A stretch of 64,000 nt of DNA from Knufia peltigerae (lineage: Eukaryota; Ascomycota; Eurotiomycetes; Chaetothyriales; Trichomeriaceae): assembly GCA_030247855.1 (NCBI GenBank), contig JAPDRN010000056.1:1-64000 (forward strand), in the 5' to 3' direction. The number at the start of each line of letters is the position of its first letter. Position 1 is the stretch's first letter. Position numbers and translations under genes: made by a program. The notes below the pieces were generated by a model. It was not told the DNA's origin. It ran no database searches and saw only the letters and a program-made list of their open reading frames with translations. Below are positions 1-8,504 of the stretch, one piece after another.

Positions 1-679
1 CCCAGGTCCGGCCTTCCTGGCAGGCACTGCCGGACAGCTGCTGCTGCAGCACCGGCCGGCCCTGGCGTTCGTCCCAGTTGCAGCTCTGCTGACGGTTGTT
101 GTTGCTGCTGCAGGTCACGGTGTAGTTGCTGTTGCCGCCACCCCAGCCGCCGCCATTGCCGCCGCCCCAGCCACCACGAGCTTCGGCGAACTCGGCACGG
201 CAGCCGCGGTTGACCCAGATCGCGCCGTTGCGCACGCCCCAGTTCTGGCCTTCCACGCATTGGGTACCGGATATCTGCCGGACCACGCGCGCGTTGCGCC
301 AGCCGACCGGGCAGCTGCGTTCGCGGTTGTCCTGGCTTTCGCAGCGTACGGTGCCGCCGTTGCCGTTACCGCCGCCCCAACCGCCACCGTTGCCGCCACC
401 CCAGCCGCCGCGGCCCTGGGTGAATTCGGCGCGGCAGCCGTTGTTGACCCAGATGCTGCCATTGCGGGTGCCCCAGGTGCGGCCCTCCACGCAGGCCGAG
501 CCGGACAGCTGGCGGACCAGCTGCGCGTCGCGCCAGCCGGTGTTGCAGACACGTTCGCGGTTGTTCTGGCTTTCGCAGCGGACCACCCCGTTCTGCGCGG
601 CGGCAGGGGCGGAGGGCAGGGCGAGCGCGGTAAAGGTACCGAGGATCACGGCCAGGCTGGCCAAGGACTGCGGTTTCAT
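1..679 (-). CDS. Secreted DUF3011 repeat protein (3' end outside window)
   Basis: The reading frame starts at the ATG at 679 and stays open to the window edge, so the C-terminus is missing. The first 28 or so residues form a signal peptide ending near APAAAQ. The mature part is a tandem of at least three similar units of about 60 residues. Each unit has a VxCES-type start, a cluster of conserved Cys, and a WG.RNG.IWVN.GCRAEF block. Units are joined by Gly/Trp-rich linkers such as GGWGGGNGGGWGGGN. This is the layout of DUF3011 proteins, which are common in Xanthomonadaceae and have no settled function. The regular cysteines suggest a disulfide-stabilised periplasmic or surface protein. I am confident of the frame and family, not of any role. 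Confidence 0.85.
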   Translation of the reverse strand, partial: MKPQSLASLAVILGTFTALALPSAPAAAQNGVVRCESQNNRERVCNTGWRDAQLVRQLSGSACVEGRTWGTRNGSIWVNNGCRAEFTQGRGGWGGGNGGGWGGGNGNGGTVRCESQDNRERSCPVGWRNARVVRQISGTQCVEGQNWGVRNGAIWVNRGCRAEFAEARGGWGGGNGGGWGGGNSNYTVTCSSNNNRQQSCNWDERQGRPVLQQQLSGSACQEGRTW

Positions 680-839
680 GGCGACATCCCCATACGGGAG
701 TAGGTGCGCGACTATAAGGACCGGGGCGATCAAGCCCGCGTGACCGTCCGCATTTGCCCCGGCCGGGGCCTCGGCCGCAGAATAAGAGGCTTTCCGGCCC
801 CCATCAGGCGTCGGCGTTCTCCAGCGGAGCTTTCCCCCC

Positions 840-2591
840 ATGCGTACCCACTTCTGCGGCCTGGTCGATGAGACCCTGATTGGCCAGACTGTCACCCTCG
901 CCGGCTGGACCGACGTGGCCCGTAACCAGGGCGGCGTCTGCTTCATCGATCTCCGCGATCATGAAGGCATCGTGCAGGTGACGGTGGAGCTCGACAACGC
1001 CGAAGTGTTTGCCGTGGCCGCCAGCCTGGGCTATGAAGACGTGCTGCAGGTGGAAGGCGTGGTCCGCGCCCGCCACGCGGTCAACGACAAGCTGCGCACC
1101 GGCAAGGTGGAAGTGATCGCCACCGCCATCACCGTGCTGAACAAGGCGGCACCGCTGCCGTTCCACGCGCACGAGAACCCGGGCGAAGAAACCCGGCTGA
1201 AGTACCGTTACCTGGACCTGCGCCGTCCGGAAATGCAGCGCATGCAGCGCACCCGCATCAAGCTGGTGCAGGCCCTGCGCCGCCACCTGGACGAGAAGGG
1301 CTTCCAGGACATCGAAACGCCGATCCTGACCAAGGCCACCCCGGAAGGCGCACGCGACTTCCTGGTGCCGGCACGCATGCACCCGGGCGAGTTCTACGCC
1401 CTGCCGCAGAGCCCGCAGCTGTTCAAGCAGATCCTGATGGTGGCCGGCTTCGACCGCTACTACCAGATCGCCCGCTGCTTCCGCGACGAGGCCCTGCGTG
1501 CCGACCGCCAGCTGGAATTCACCCAGCTCGACATGGAGTTCGCCTTCGTCCGCGAGCGCGACGTGCAGGACTTTGTCGAAGACATGATCCGCAGCATCTT
1601 CAAGGAAGTGGTCGACGTCGAGCTGGACACCAGCTTCCCGCGCATGACCTGGGCCGAGGCGATGCGTCGCTACGGTTCGGACAAGCCGGACCTGCGCATC
1701 GCGCTGGAACTGGTGGACGTGGCCGAACTGGTCAAGACCAGCGAATTCCCGGTGTTCACTACTGCTGCCAATGATGCCGATGGCCGCGTCGCCGCGCTGC
1801 GCATTCCGGGTGGTGCCAGCCTGTCGCGCAAGCAGATCGATGAGTACGCCGCGCACGCCGCCAAGTACGGCGCGAAGGGCCTGGCTTACATCAAGGTGAG
1901 CGACACCGGTGAAATCAGCTCGCCGATCCAGAAGTTCTTCAGCGAAGAAGGCTTCGCTGCGCTGGTGGCGCACGTCGGCGCGGGCAACGGCGACATCGTG
2001 TTCTTCGGTGCCGGCGGCTACAACAAGGTGTCCGACTTCATGGGCGCGCTGCGCCTGAAGGCCGGCAAGGACTTCAACCTGGTCGCCGACGGTTGGGCGC
2101 CGCTGTGGGTTACCGACTTCCCGATGTTCGAGTGGGACGAGGAAGCACAGCGCTACGTCGCCCTGCATCACCCCTTCACCGCGCCGGCCGTGGACGACAT
2201 CGCCGATCTGCGCGCGCACGCCAAGACGGCCGTTTCGCGCGGCTACGACATGGTGCTCAACGGCAATGAAATCGGCGGCGGTTCGATCCGTATCCACCGC
2301 CCCGACATGCAGAGCGCGGTGTTCGAACTGCTCGGCATCGGTGCCGAAGAAGCCCGTGCCAAGTTCGGCTTCCTGCTCGACGCGCTGAACTACGGCGCGC
2401 CGCCGCACGGTGGCATCGCCTTCGGCATCGACCGCATCGCCGCGCTGATGGCCGGCACCGAGTCGATCCGCGACGTCATCCCGTTCCCGAAGACCACCGG
2501 TGCGCAGGATCTGATGACCGATGCGCCGTCGCCGATCGTCGACGAGCAGCTGGCCGAAGTGCACATCCAGGTTCGCCCCAAGAAAAACTGA
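840..2591 (+). CDS. aspS: Aspartyl-tRNA synthetase
   Basis: This class II synthetase charges tRNA-Asp with aspartate in the cytoplasm. The 583-residue length is normal for the bacterial type. An OB-fold anticodon-binding domain (about residues 1-110) is followed by the catalytic core. Motif 2 (FRDEALRADRQLEFTQ, near residue 214) and motif 3 (GGIAFGIDRIAALMAG, near residue 524) are intact, with the bacterial insertion domain between them (roughly 290-400). Whether it is discriminating, or also charges tRNA-Asn, cannot be read from the motifs alone. It is followed after 16 bp by the acidic-tail protein gene, so the two are probably cotranscribed. Confidence 0.97.
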   Translation: MRTHFCGLVDETLIGQTVTLAGWTDVARNQGGVCFIDLRDHEGIVQVTVELDNAEVFAVAASLGYEDVLQVEGVVRARHAVNDKLRTGKVEVIATAITVLNKAAPLPFHAHENPGEETRLKYRYLDLRRPEMQRMQRTRIKLVQALRRHLDEKGFQDIETPILTKATPEGARDFLVPARMHPGEFYALPQSPQLFKQILMVAGFDRYYQIARCFRDEALRADRQLEFTQLDMEFAFVRERDVQDFVEDMIRSIFKEVVDVELDTSFPRMTWAEAMRRYGSDKPDLRIALELVDVAELVKTSEFPVFTTAANDADGRVAALRIPGGASLSRKQIDEYAAHAAKYGAKGLAYIKVSDTGEISSPIQKFFSEEGFAALVAHVGAGNGDIVFFGAGGYNKVSDFMGALRLKAGKDFNLVADGWAPLWVTDFPMFEWDEEAQRYVALHHPFTAPAVDDIADLRAHAKTAVSRGYDMVLNGNEIGGGSIRIHRPDMQSAVFELLGIGAEEARAKFGFLLDALNYGAPPHGGIAFGIDRIAALMAGTESIRDVIPFPKTTGAQDLMTDAPSPIVDEQLAEVHIQVRPKKN

Positions 2592-2607
2592 TCAGGAGAT
2601 CCAGGCA

Positions 2608-2928
2608 ATGACCGAGTTTGCGTTTTCGCTGGAGTGGGAAAAGCTGGGCAATGAAGGCTCCGAGGCCAACCTGGTCACCGAGCGTGCACGTGTCTTCGGT
2701 GGTTGGCTGGTCCGTATCGGTACCAACCCGTCGGCCATGGCCCTGACCTTCGTCGCCGACGGCGAAGGCCGCTGGGACGGTGAAGACTTCGGCGTCGAAG
2801 ATTACGAAGACGACGAAGAGGAAGAGTACGACGAGGACGAGGAAGGCGAAGAAGAGGAAGACGGCGAGGAAGAAGAGGACGACGAGGAATACGAAGAAGA
2901 CGACAAGGAACCGGCGGAGCGGGCTTGA
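2608..2928 (+). CDS. Small protein with extreme acidic C-terminal tail
   Basis: A 106-residue protein starting at the ATG at 2608, preceded by CAGGAGATCC as ribosome binding site. The upstream in-frame extension overlaps aspS and is unlikely to be used. Residues 1-60 have mixed composition (FAFSLEWEKLGNEGSE, then a predicted beta-rich stretch). From about residue 62 onward almost every residue is Asp or Glu, broken by a few Tyr and Gly. I do not recognise a named family. The gene sits between aspS and an acetyltransferase with short spacers. A polyacidic tail can bind basic proteins, metal ions or nucleic-acid-binding partners, but nothing here says which. Expression is plausible from the ribosome binding site and position. 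Confidence 0.8.
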   Translation: MTEFAFSLEWEKLGNEGSEANLVTERARVFGGWLVRIGTNPSAMALTFVADGEGRWDGEDFGVEDYEDDEEEEYDEDEEGEEEEDGEEEEDDEEYEEDDKEPAERA

Positions 2929-2960
2929 CCCGAACCGTGGTCCTGACGTCAACTCGACCC

Positions 2961-3482
2961 ATGTATTCGATCCGCCGCGCCACTGTGGACGACGCGCCGA
3001 CCCTGTCGGCGCTGGCCGCACGCACGTTCACCGAAACCTTCGGCCATCTTTATCCGTCGCAGGACCTCCAGGACTTCATCGACGAGGCCTACACGGTCGA
3101 GCGTCAGCGCACGATCCTGGCCCACCCCGATTACGCGGTGTGGCTGCTGGAGCTGGACGGGGAGGCGGTCGGCCATGCCGCCGCCGGCCCCTGTGGGTTG
3201 CCGCACCCGGACGTTAAGCCCGGTGACGGCGAACTCAAGCGCCTGTACCTGGTCAAGACGCAGCAGAGCTGCGGCTGGGGCAGCCGCCTGCTGGAAACCG
3301 CGCTGGCCTGGCTGGAACGCGACGGCCCGCGCACGTTGTGGCTGGGCGTGTGGTCGGAAAACTTCGGCGCCCAGCGCTTCTACGCCCGCTATGGTTTTGA
3401 AAAGGCCGGCGAGTACCTGTTCCCGGTGGGCGACACCAACGATCTTGAGTTCATCCTGCGCCGTCTGCCGCATCCGGCCTGA
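2961..3482 (+). CDS. GNAT family N-acetyltransferase
   Basis: A 173-residue Gcn5-related acetyltransferase that would move an acetyl group from acetyl-CoA to an amine. The start at MYSIRRATVDD fits the family N-terminus; the longer open frame adds 12 residues without domain support. The acetyl-CoA-binding loop is visible as QQSCGWGSRLLE (a Q/RxxGxG/A-type motif, about residues 102-113). The closing FGAQRFYARYGFEKAGEY block is typical of GNATs. The substrate is unknown. The protein is clearly related to the one encoded at 25182-25694: both contain the string FGAQRFYARYG and end in EFILRR, so the genome carries at least two paralogues. Confidence 0.88.
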   Translation: MYSIRRATVDDAPTLSALAARTFTETFGHLYPSQDLQDFIDEAYTVERQRTILAHPDYAVWLLELDGEAVGHAAAGPCGLPHPDVKPGDGELKRLYLVKTQQSCGWGSRLLETALAWLERDGPRTLWLGVWSENFGAQRFYARYGFEKAGEYLFPVGDTNDLEFILRRLPHPA

Positions 3483-3559
3483 AGTCGTTCACCGCCGCTT
3501 GCCCCTGGCTTCTGTTCAATCACCGTAGTTTCGCCCCGCTGACCGCCAGGCTGTTGCAC

Positions 3560-4192
3560 ATGACTCCCCCCGTTCTGTTGTTGCATGGCATCTGGAATGC
3601 CCGTGCCTGGGTCGGGCCGCTGGCCTGGCGCCTGCGTGCGCGTGGCTTCCAGGTCCATACCTTTGGCTACTCCTCCGTATTTGGCGGCCCCGATGTGGCC
3701 GTCCCGCAGTTGCTGGAGCGGCTGGCAGACGCAGGCCCGCTATCGCTGGTCGGGCACAGCCTTGGCGGCCTGCTGGCGCTGGAAGCCCTGCGCCGGCAGC
3801 CGCAGTTGCCCGTGCAGCGCGTGGTCTGCCTGGGCTCGCCACTGCGTGGCAGCGGCACCGCGCGCTCGTTGTCCGAACATGGCTGGGGCCTGGCCCTGGG
3901 CCGCAGCAGCGAACTGCTGCTGGATGGGCTGCCGGACTGGCAGGGCAAGGCTGCGGTCGGCCTGATCGCCGGCTCGGTGCCGCATGGGCTGGGCAGCCTG
4001 CTCGGGGCGCTGGATGACGATTCCGACGGTACCGTGGCGCTGGCCGAGACCCGCCTGCCGGGCCTGGCCGACCACTGCGTGGTGCGCACCAGCCACAGCG
4101 GCCTGGTGGTGTCGCCCGATGCCGCGCGGCAGACCGCGCATTTCCTCCGCCATGGCCAGTTCGACCATGGCCGGGACGCCGCTGCAGCGTAA
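3560..4192 (+). CDS. Alpha/beta-hydrolase (lipase-like)
   Basis: A 210-residue alpha/beta-hydrolase. It begins directly with the first core strand (MTPPVLLLHGIWNARAW). The nucleophile elbow is GHSLGG (about residues 70-75), the classic lipase/esterase Ser motif. An acidic residue follows in DDDSDGTVAL, and a His near the C-terminus (RTSHSGLVV) could complete the triad. There is no signal peptide, so the enzyme is probably cytoplasmic. The substrate is not predictable. I chose the ATG at 3560; an in-frame TTG two codons earlier is the alternative. The gene ends just before a cluster of SMAG-type repeats, suggesting the end of a transcription unit. Confidence 0.85.
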   Translation: MTPPVLLLHGIWNARAWVGPLAWRLRARGFQVHTFGYSSVFGGPDVAVPQLLERLADAGPLSLVGHSLGGLLALEALRRQPQLPVQRVVCLGSPLRGSGTARSLSEHGWGLALGRSSELLLDGLPDWQGKAAVGLIAGSVPHGLGSLLGALDDDSDGTVALAETRLPGLADHCVVRTSHSGLVVSPDAARQTAHFLRHGQFDHGRDAAAA

Positions 4193-4200
4193 GCCGGTTC

Positions 4201-4259
4201 GCCGGGCATGGCCCGGCGCTACCGTCCTTCCTTGGTGGGTGCGAACCGTTGGTTCGCAC
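4201..4259. repeat. SMAG-type stem-loops (two)
   Basis: The first, at about 4201-4222, is a GCCGGGCATGGCCCGGC palindrome followed by GCTAC, the reverse complement of a GTAG-headed stem-loop. The second, at 4235-4259, is a GTGCGAAC/GTTCGCAC hairpin. Both types recur in other intergenic spaces of the window. They lie between a hydrolase gene end and the yebC promoter region. Confidence 0.8.
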
Positions 4260-4324
4260 GCTCTCGCCGGGCCATGCCCTGCGGCATCTGTCCGCCCTCG
4301 ACACGGTCACCGGGCCCGATCAGG

Positions 4325-4330
4325 TAGAAT
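4325..4330 (+). promoter_or_regulatory. Probable -10 element upstream of yebC
   Basis: TAGAAT at 4325-4330 lies 39 bp ahead of the yebC start codon. No strong -35 hexamer stands out in the GC-rich sequence upstream, so this is a weak call. Confidence 0.3.
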
Positions 4331-4368
4331 CCGCGGCCTTATCCATCAACGCACGTACGGAAAGACCC

Positions 4369-5100
4369 ATGGGTAGAGGCCCCTCCATCGAGAACCGCAA
4401 AAACGCGTCTGACGCGAAGCGCGGCAAGATTTTCACCAAGATCATCCGTGAGATCGGCGTGGCCGCGCGCGGCGGTGGAGGCGACCCCAACAACAACCCG
4501 CGCCTGCGTGTGGCCGTGGACAAGGCGTTGACCGCGAACATGTCCAAGGACGTGATCGAGCGCGCCATCAAGAAGGCCACCGGCGAGCTGGAAGGCGTCG
4601 AGTACGAAGAGATCCGCTACGAGGGCTACGCGCCCGGTGGCGTGGCCGTCATCGTCGATTGCCTGACCGACAACCGCGTGCGCACCGTGGCCGATGTCCG
4701 CCATGCGTTCAGCAAGTGCGGCGGCAACATGGGCACCGAAGGCTCGGTCAGCTTCATGTTCAAGCGCGTGGGCGTGCTGCACTACGCTGCCGGCGCCGAT
4801 GAGGACGCCATCTCCGAAGCGGCCATCGAGGCCGGTGCGGATGACATCGTGGTCTATCCGGAGGATGGCGCGATCGACGTGCTCACCGCCGCGGACAGCT
4901 TCCACGCGGTCAAGGATGCGATGCAGGCGGCTGGCCGCACGCCGGATCATGCCGAGCTGACCTTCCGCGCCGACAACGACATCAAGGTTGAAGGCGACAC
5001 CGTCCTGCAGGTCAAGAAGCTGCTGGACATGCTGGAAGACCTCGACGATGTGCAGGACGTGTACTCCAACGCCGATCTCGGCGCGGACGCCTACGCCTGA
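4369..5100 (+). CDS. yebC: YebC/PmpR family regulatory protein
   Basis: A 243-residue member of the YebC/PmpR family. Family members have been described as DNA-binding regulators and, more recently, as factors that help ribosomes through difficult peptide sequences; which applies here cannot be told. The start MGRGPSIENRKNASDAKRGK is the family's conserved N-terminus, so the longer upstream open frame is rejected. The motif GGGGDPNNNPRLR near residue 40 and the acidic middle domain (ADEDAISEAAIEAGADDI) are both present. The length is usual. The position just before ruvC-ruvA matches the arrangement in many Proteobacteria, suggesting a shared transcription unit with the Holliday junction genes. 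Confidence 0.96.
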   Translation: MGRGPSIENRKNASDAKRGKIFTKIIREIGVAARGGGGDPNNNPRLRVAVDKALTANMSKDVIERAIKKATGELEGVEYEEIRYEGYAPGGVAVIVDCLTDNRVRTVADVRHAFSKCGGNMGTEGSVSFMFKRVGVLHYAAGADEDAISEAAIEAGADDIVVYPEDGAIDVLTAADSFHAVKDAMQAAGRTPDHAELTFRADNDIKVEGDTVLQVKKLLDMLEDLDDVQDVYSNADLGADAYA

Positions 5101-5229
5101 ACGGACGCTGCGCCGGTCGCCTTTGGCGGCCGGTGAGCGGACAATGCGGACCATGATGACCCCAGACGTTTCCAGCCATCACCGCCGCATGCGTCCTTCC
5201 CGGATCAGCGGCGCCTGCGTGTGTGCCGC

Positions 5230-5751
5230 ATGACCCGTATTCTCGGCATCGACCCGGGCTCGCAACGGACCGGAGTCGGCATCATCGATGTCGATGCCAG
5301 CGGCCGGGTCAGCCACGTGCATCACCAGCCGTTGGTGCTGCTCGGGGCCGATGACTTCCCGCAGCGCATGAAGCTGCTGGTGCTGGGCCTGGCCGAGCTG
5401 TGCCACGAGTTCCAGCCGCAGGAAGTGGCCATCGAAAAGGTGTTCATGGCACGCAACCCCGATTCGGCGCTGAAGCTGGGCCAGGCCCGTGGCGCGGCGA
5501 TTTCGGCGGTGGTGCTGCGCGACCTGCCGGTGCACGAATACGCCGCCAGCGAGATCAAGCTGGCGGTGGTCGGTCGTGGTGGCGCCGAAAAGCAACAGGT
5601 TCAACACATGGTCGGGCTCATGCTCAACCTGAAAACCAAGCTGCAGGCCGACGCGGCCGACGCGTTGGCCGTGGCCATCACCCATGCCCACGTAAGGGCA
5701 ACGGCCAACCGCCTGGGGCTGACTGCCCGCCAGGCCTGGGGCCGCAAATGA
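5230..5751 (+). CDS. ruvC: Holliday junction endonuclease RuvC
   Basis: RuvC resolves Holliday junctions by paired nicking once RuvAB has moved the branch point. The 173-residue length is standard. The RNase H-like fold is shown by the first acidic site in GIDPGSQRTG (Asp near residue 7), the second in AIEKVFMARNPDSALKLGQA, and the last pair in ADAADALAVAITHAH. The ATG at 5230 is preferred over an upstream GTG that adds only three residues. RuvA follows after 13 bp, so the two genes form one unit; ruvB is separated from them by kup. Confidence 0.97.
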   Translation: MTRILGIDPGSQRTGVGIIDVDASGRVSHVHHQPLVLLGADDFPQRMKLLVLGLAELCHEFQPQEVAIEKVFMARNPDSALKLGQARGAAISAVVLRDLPVHEYAASEIKLAVVGRGGAEKQQVQHMVGLMLNLKTKLQADAADALAVAITHAHVRATANRLGLTARQAWGRK

Positions 5752-5764
5752 GGAGCTGCACGCA

Positions 5765-6358
5765 ATGATCGGTCGACTGCGCGGAATCGTCGCTTACAAG
5801 GCGCCGCCGTGGCTGGTGGTGGACGTCAACGGGGTGGGTTACGAGCTGGAGGCGCCGATGAGCACCTTCTACGACCTGCCCGAGCTCGGCCGTGAGGTCA
5901 CCCTCTACACCCATTATTCGCAGAAGGAAGACAGCGTTTCGCTGTACGGCTTCCTGCGCGAAGGCGAACGCCGCCTGTTCCGCGACGTGCAGAGGGTCAG
6001 CGGCATCGGCGCGAAGATCGCGCTGGCCGTGCTGTCCGGGGTCACCGTCGAAGAATTCGCTCGCATGGTCCAGGCCGGCGACATCACCGCGCTGACCCGC
6101 ATTCCCGGCATCGGCAAGAAGACCGCCGAGCGCATGGTGCTGGAACTGCGTGACCGCGCGGCGCAGTTCGGCGCCGGTGGCGCGCTGCCGACCGGCAGTG
6201 GCCCGGCCCCGGCCGATCCGCTGTCCGATGCCACCGTGGCGCTGCAGCAGCTGGGTTACAAGCCCACCGAGGCGGCGCGGATGGCGCGCGAAGCCTTCAA
6301 CGAGGGCGACGAGGTGGCCATGGTCATCCGCAAGGCCCTGCAATCGGCGCTGCGCTGA
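5765..6358 (+). CDS. ruvA: Holliday junction branch migration protein RuvA
   Basis: RuvA tetramers bind four-way junctions and load the RuvB motor. The 197-residue protein has the N-terminal OB domain (MIGRLRGIVAYKAPPWLVVDV). Two helix-hairpin-helix motifs follow (RVSGIGAKIALAVLSG and RIPGIGKKTAERMVLEL, about residues 75-135). A flexible Gly/Pro linker leads to the C-terminal domain that contacts RuvB (ALQQLGYKPTEAARMAREAF). The gene starts 13 bp after ruvC. It is followed by kup rather than ruvB, which then begins more than 2 kb downstream. Confidence 0.97.
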   Translation: MIGRLRGIVAYKAPPWLVVDVNGVGYELEAPMSTFYDLPELGREVTLYTHYSQKEDSVSLYGFLREGERRLFRDVQRVSGIGAKIALAVLSGVTVEEFARMVQAGDITALTRIPGIGKKTAERMVLELRDRAAQFGAGGALPTGSGPAPADPLSDATVALQQLGYKPTEAARMAREAFNEGDEVAMVIRKALQSALR

Positions 6359-6407
6359 GCCGCTTCTTTTCCTTTCCAATTACACCCTGAGCTTCGCCAG
6401 GAGTCCC

Positions 6408-8327
6408 ATGTCCAGCAGTCAAACCCCGCACACCGCCGCCCATGGCGGCCATGGTCACGCTCCCCCCGCCGGGGGGCTGGCGCTGATCATCGGTGCGATC
6501 GGCGTGGTCTTCGGCGATATCGGCACCAGCCCGCTGTACACCCTGAAGGAGGCGTTCTCGCCCCACTACGGGCTCACCAGCGACCACGACACCGTGCTGG
6601 GCGTGCTGTCGCTGGCGTTCTGGGCGCTCAACATCGTGGTCACCCTGAAGTACGTGACCATCATCATGCGCGCCGACAATGACGGTGAGGGCGGCATCAT
6701 GGCGCTGATGGCGCTGACCCAGCGCACGTTGCGCAACGGGTCACGCTCGGCGTACGTGGTCGGCATCCTCGGCATCTTCGGCGCGTCGTTGTTCTTCGGC
6801 GATGGCGTGATCACGCCGGCGATATCGGTACTGGGCGCGGTCGAAGGCCTTGAGGTGGCGGCCCCCGGGCTGCATGCCTTCATCGTGCCGATCACGGTCG
6901 TGGTACTGCTGGCGGTGTTCGCGGTACAGCGCTTTGGTACCGAGAAGATCGGCAAGCTGTTCGGCCCCATCACCTCGATCTGGTTCATCTCGCTGGCGGC
7001 GATCGGCATCTACAACATCGTCGACGCGCCGGAAGTGCTGAAAGCGTTCAACCCGTGGTGGGCGATCCGCTTCTTCATGGAGCACGGCTGGCACAGCATC
7101 TTCATCCTCGGTGCGGTGGTGCTGGCGGTGACCGGTGGCGAGGCGTTGTATGCCGACATGGGCCACTTCGGTGCCAAGCCGATCCGTCACGCCTGGTACT
7201 TCTTCGTGCTGCCGTGCCTGGTGCTGAACTACCTGGGGCAGGGCGCGCTGGTGCTCAACCATCCCGAGGCGGTGAAGAACCCGTTCTTTGAAGCGGTACC
7301 GTCGTGGGCGCTGTACCCGATGATCATCCTGGCCACGATGGCCGCGGTGATCGCCTCGCAGTCGGTGATCACCGGTGCGTTCTCGGTCTCGCGCCAGGCC
7401 ATGCAGTTGGGCTACATCCCGCGCATGCGCATCAAGCACACCTCGCACGACACCATCGGCCAGATCTACATCCCCGGCATCAACTGGGGCATCGCGGTGA
7501 TGGTGATCGGCCTGGTGCTGGCCTTCCGCAGCTCGTCCAACCTGGCCGTGGCCTACGGCATCTCGGTGTCGGCCACCATGCTGATCGATACCCTGCTGCT
7601 GGCCCTGGTCGCACGTTCGCTGTGGCCCAAGGCACGCAACTGGATCCTGCCCTTGTGCGTGGTGTTCTTCATCATCGATCTGGGCTTTGTCATCGCCAAC
7701 GGTGCCAAGCTGCTGCAGGGCGCCTGGTTCCCGGTGGTGCTGGGCATCTTCCTGTTCACCATGATGCGCACCTGGCGCCGTGGCCGCGAACTGCTGCGCG
7801 ATGAAATCCGCAAGGACGGCATCCGCATCGACACCTTCCTGCCCGGTCTGATGCTGGCGCCGCCGGTACGCGTACCCGGTACCGCGGTGTTCCTCACCGC
7901 CGACCCGACTGTGGCCCCGCATGCGCTGATGCACAACCTCAAGCACAACAAGGTGCTGCACGAGCGCAACGTGTTCCTGCACGTGGTGACCCTGCCGGTG
8001 CCGTACGCGGCGGAGGGGCAGCGCCTCAAGATCGAATCGGTGGGCGATGAGTTCTACCGGGTCTACGTGCGTTTCGGCTTCATGGAGACCCCCGACGTAC
8101 CGCTGGCGCTGATGCGCTCGTGCGACCACGGCGGCATCTACTTCGACCCGATGGACACCACCTTCTTCGCCAGCCGCGAAACCATCGTCGCCACCGCCAA
8201 CCGTGGCATGCCGATCTGGCGCGACAAGCTGTTCGCGCTGATGCACCGGAATGCCGCCCCGGCGACGGGCTTCTTCCGGATTCCGGGCAACCGCCTCGTA
8301 GAGCTGGGTGCGCAGGTGGAGATCTGA
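6408..8327 (+). CDS. kup: Kup-type low-affinity potassium uptake permease
   Basis: A 639-residue inner-membrane K+ transporter, probably proton-coupled. It has about twelve hydrophobic segments and a hydrophilic C-terminal domain of roughly 180 residues. The family signature FGDIGTSPLYTLKEAF lies in the first membrane segment. A short His-rich N-terminal tail (HTAAHGGHGHAPP) precedes it. The start ATG at 6408 has GCCAGGAGTCCC upstream; the open frame reaches further back only through ruvA DNA. The gene sits between ruvA and ruvB on the same strand, splitting the ruvCAB group. The following intergenic space carries palindromes that may end transcription. Confidence 0.95.
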   Translation: MSSSQTPHTAAHGGHGHAPPAGGLALIIGAIGVVFGDIGTSPLYTLKEAFSPHYGLTSDHDTVLGVLSLAFWALNIVVTLKYVTIIMRADNDGEGGIMALMALTQRTLRNGSRSAYVVGILGIFGASLFFGDGVITPAISVLGAVEGLEVAAPGLHAFIVPITVVVLLAVFAVQRFGTEKIGKLFGPITSIWFISLAAIGIYNIVDAPEVLKAFNPWWAIRFFMEHGWHSIFILGAVVLAVTGGEALYADMGHFGAKPIRHAWYFFVLPCLVLNYLGQGALVLNHPEAVKNPFFEAVPSWALYPMIILATMAAVIASQSVITGAFSVSRQAMQLGYIPRMRIKHTSHDTIGQIYIPGINWGIAVMVIGLVLAFRSSSNLAVAYGISVSATMLIDTLLLALVARSLWPKARNWILPLCVVFFIIDLGFVIANGAKLLQGAWFPVVLGIFLFTMMRTWRRGRELLRDEIRKDGIRIDTFLPGLMLAPPVRVPGTAVFLTADPTVAPHALMHNLKHNKVLHERNVFLHVVTLPVPYAAEGQRLKIESVGDEFYRVYVRFGFMETPDVPLALMRSCDHGGIYFDPMDTTFFASRETIVATANRGMPIWRDKLFALMHRNAAPATGFFRIPGNRLVELGAQVEI

Positions 8328-8333
8328 CCGCAC

Positions 8334-8374
8334 GGGGTCGGATCCCTTTTCCTCAGGAAAAGGGCTCTGACCCC
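8334..8374. repeat. 41-bp palindrome (family member 1)
   Basis: An inverted repeat starting GGGGTCGGATCCC and ending GGGCTCTGACCCC around a central TTTTCC/GGAAAA turn. The same 41-bp design recurs at 31276 and 46214 with changes on both arms. Located 6 bp after the kup stop codon, it could act as a transcript end or mRNA stabiliser. Confidence 0.85.
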
Positions 8375-8399
8375 ATGTTCGGTTCGTGCCATCCCTCAG

Positions 8400-8472
8400 G
8401 AAACCTGCTTCTGCGCTTGCTTCGGCTGTTGCCGTTGCTTTGGCCTCCGCGGGTGCCGGGCGCAGCCCGGCC
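8400..8472 (+). repeat. Tail segment of composite intergenic repeat
   Basis: Contains GCTTCGGCTGTTGCCGTTGC, then a hairpin GCCGGGCGCAGCCCGGC. The same order (a TTGC-rich run, then a small GC hairpin) follows the second palindrome in the composite regions at 31.5, 46.5 and 49.8 kb. Here the large palindromes are absent, so this looks like a partial copy. It lies directly upstream of ruvB. Confidence 0.6.
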
Positions 8473-8504
8473 GAATCTCCCCGCTTTTACCGCATAATCA
8501 GCAC

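Noticed and set aside
115..743. Plus-strand and minus-strand open frames over the DUF3011 region
   Set aside because: They are Pro/Ala-rich shadows of the true minus-strand frame 1-679, which has a signal peptide and regular Cys repeats.
804..2564. Long minus-strand frame opposite aspS
   Set aside because: Mirror frame created by high GC third positions; composition is His/Gln/Arg-rich without any domain, while aspS is clear.
5108..5136. CCGGTCGCC/GGCGGCCGG hairpin after yebC as a terminator
   Set aside because: Good stem but no T-tract; may only be a weak attenuator.
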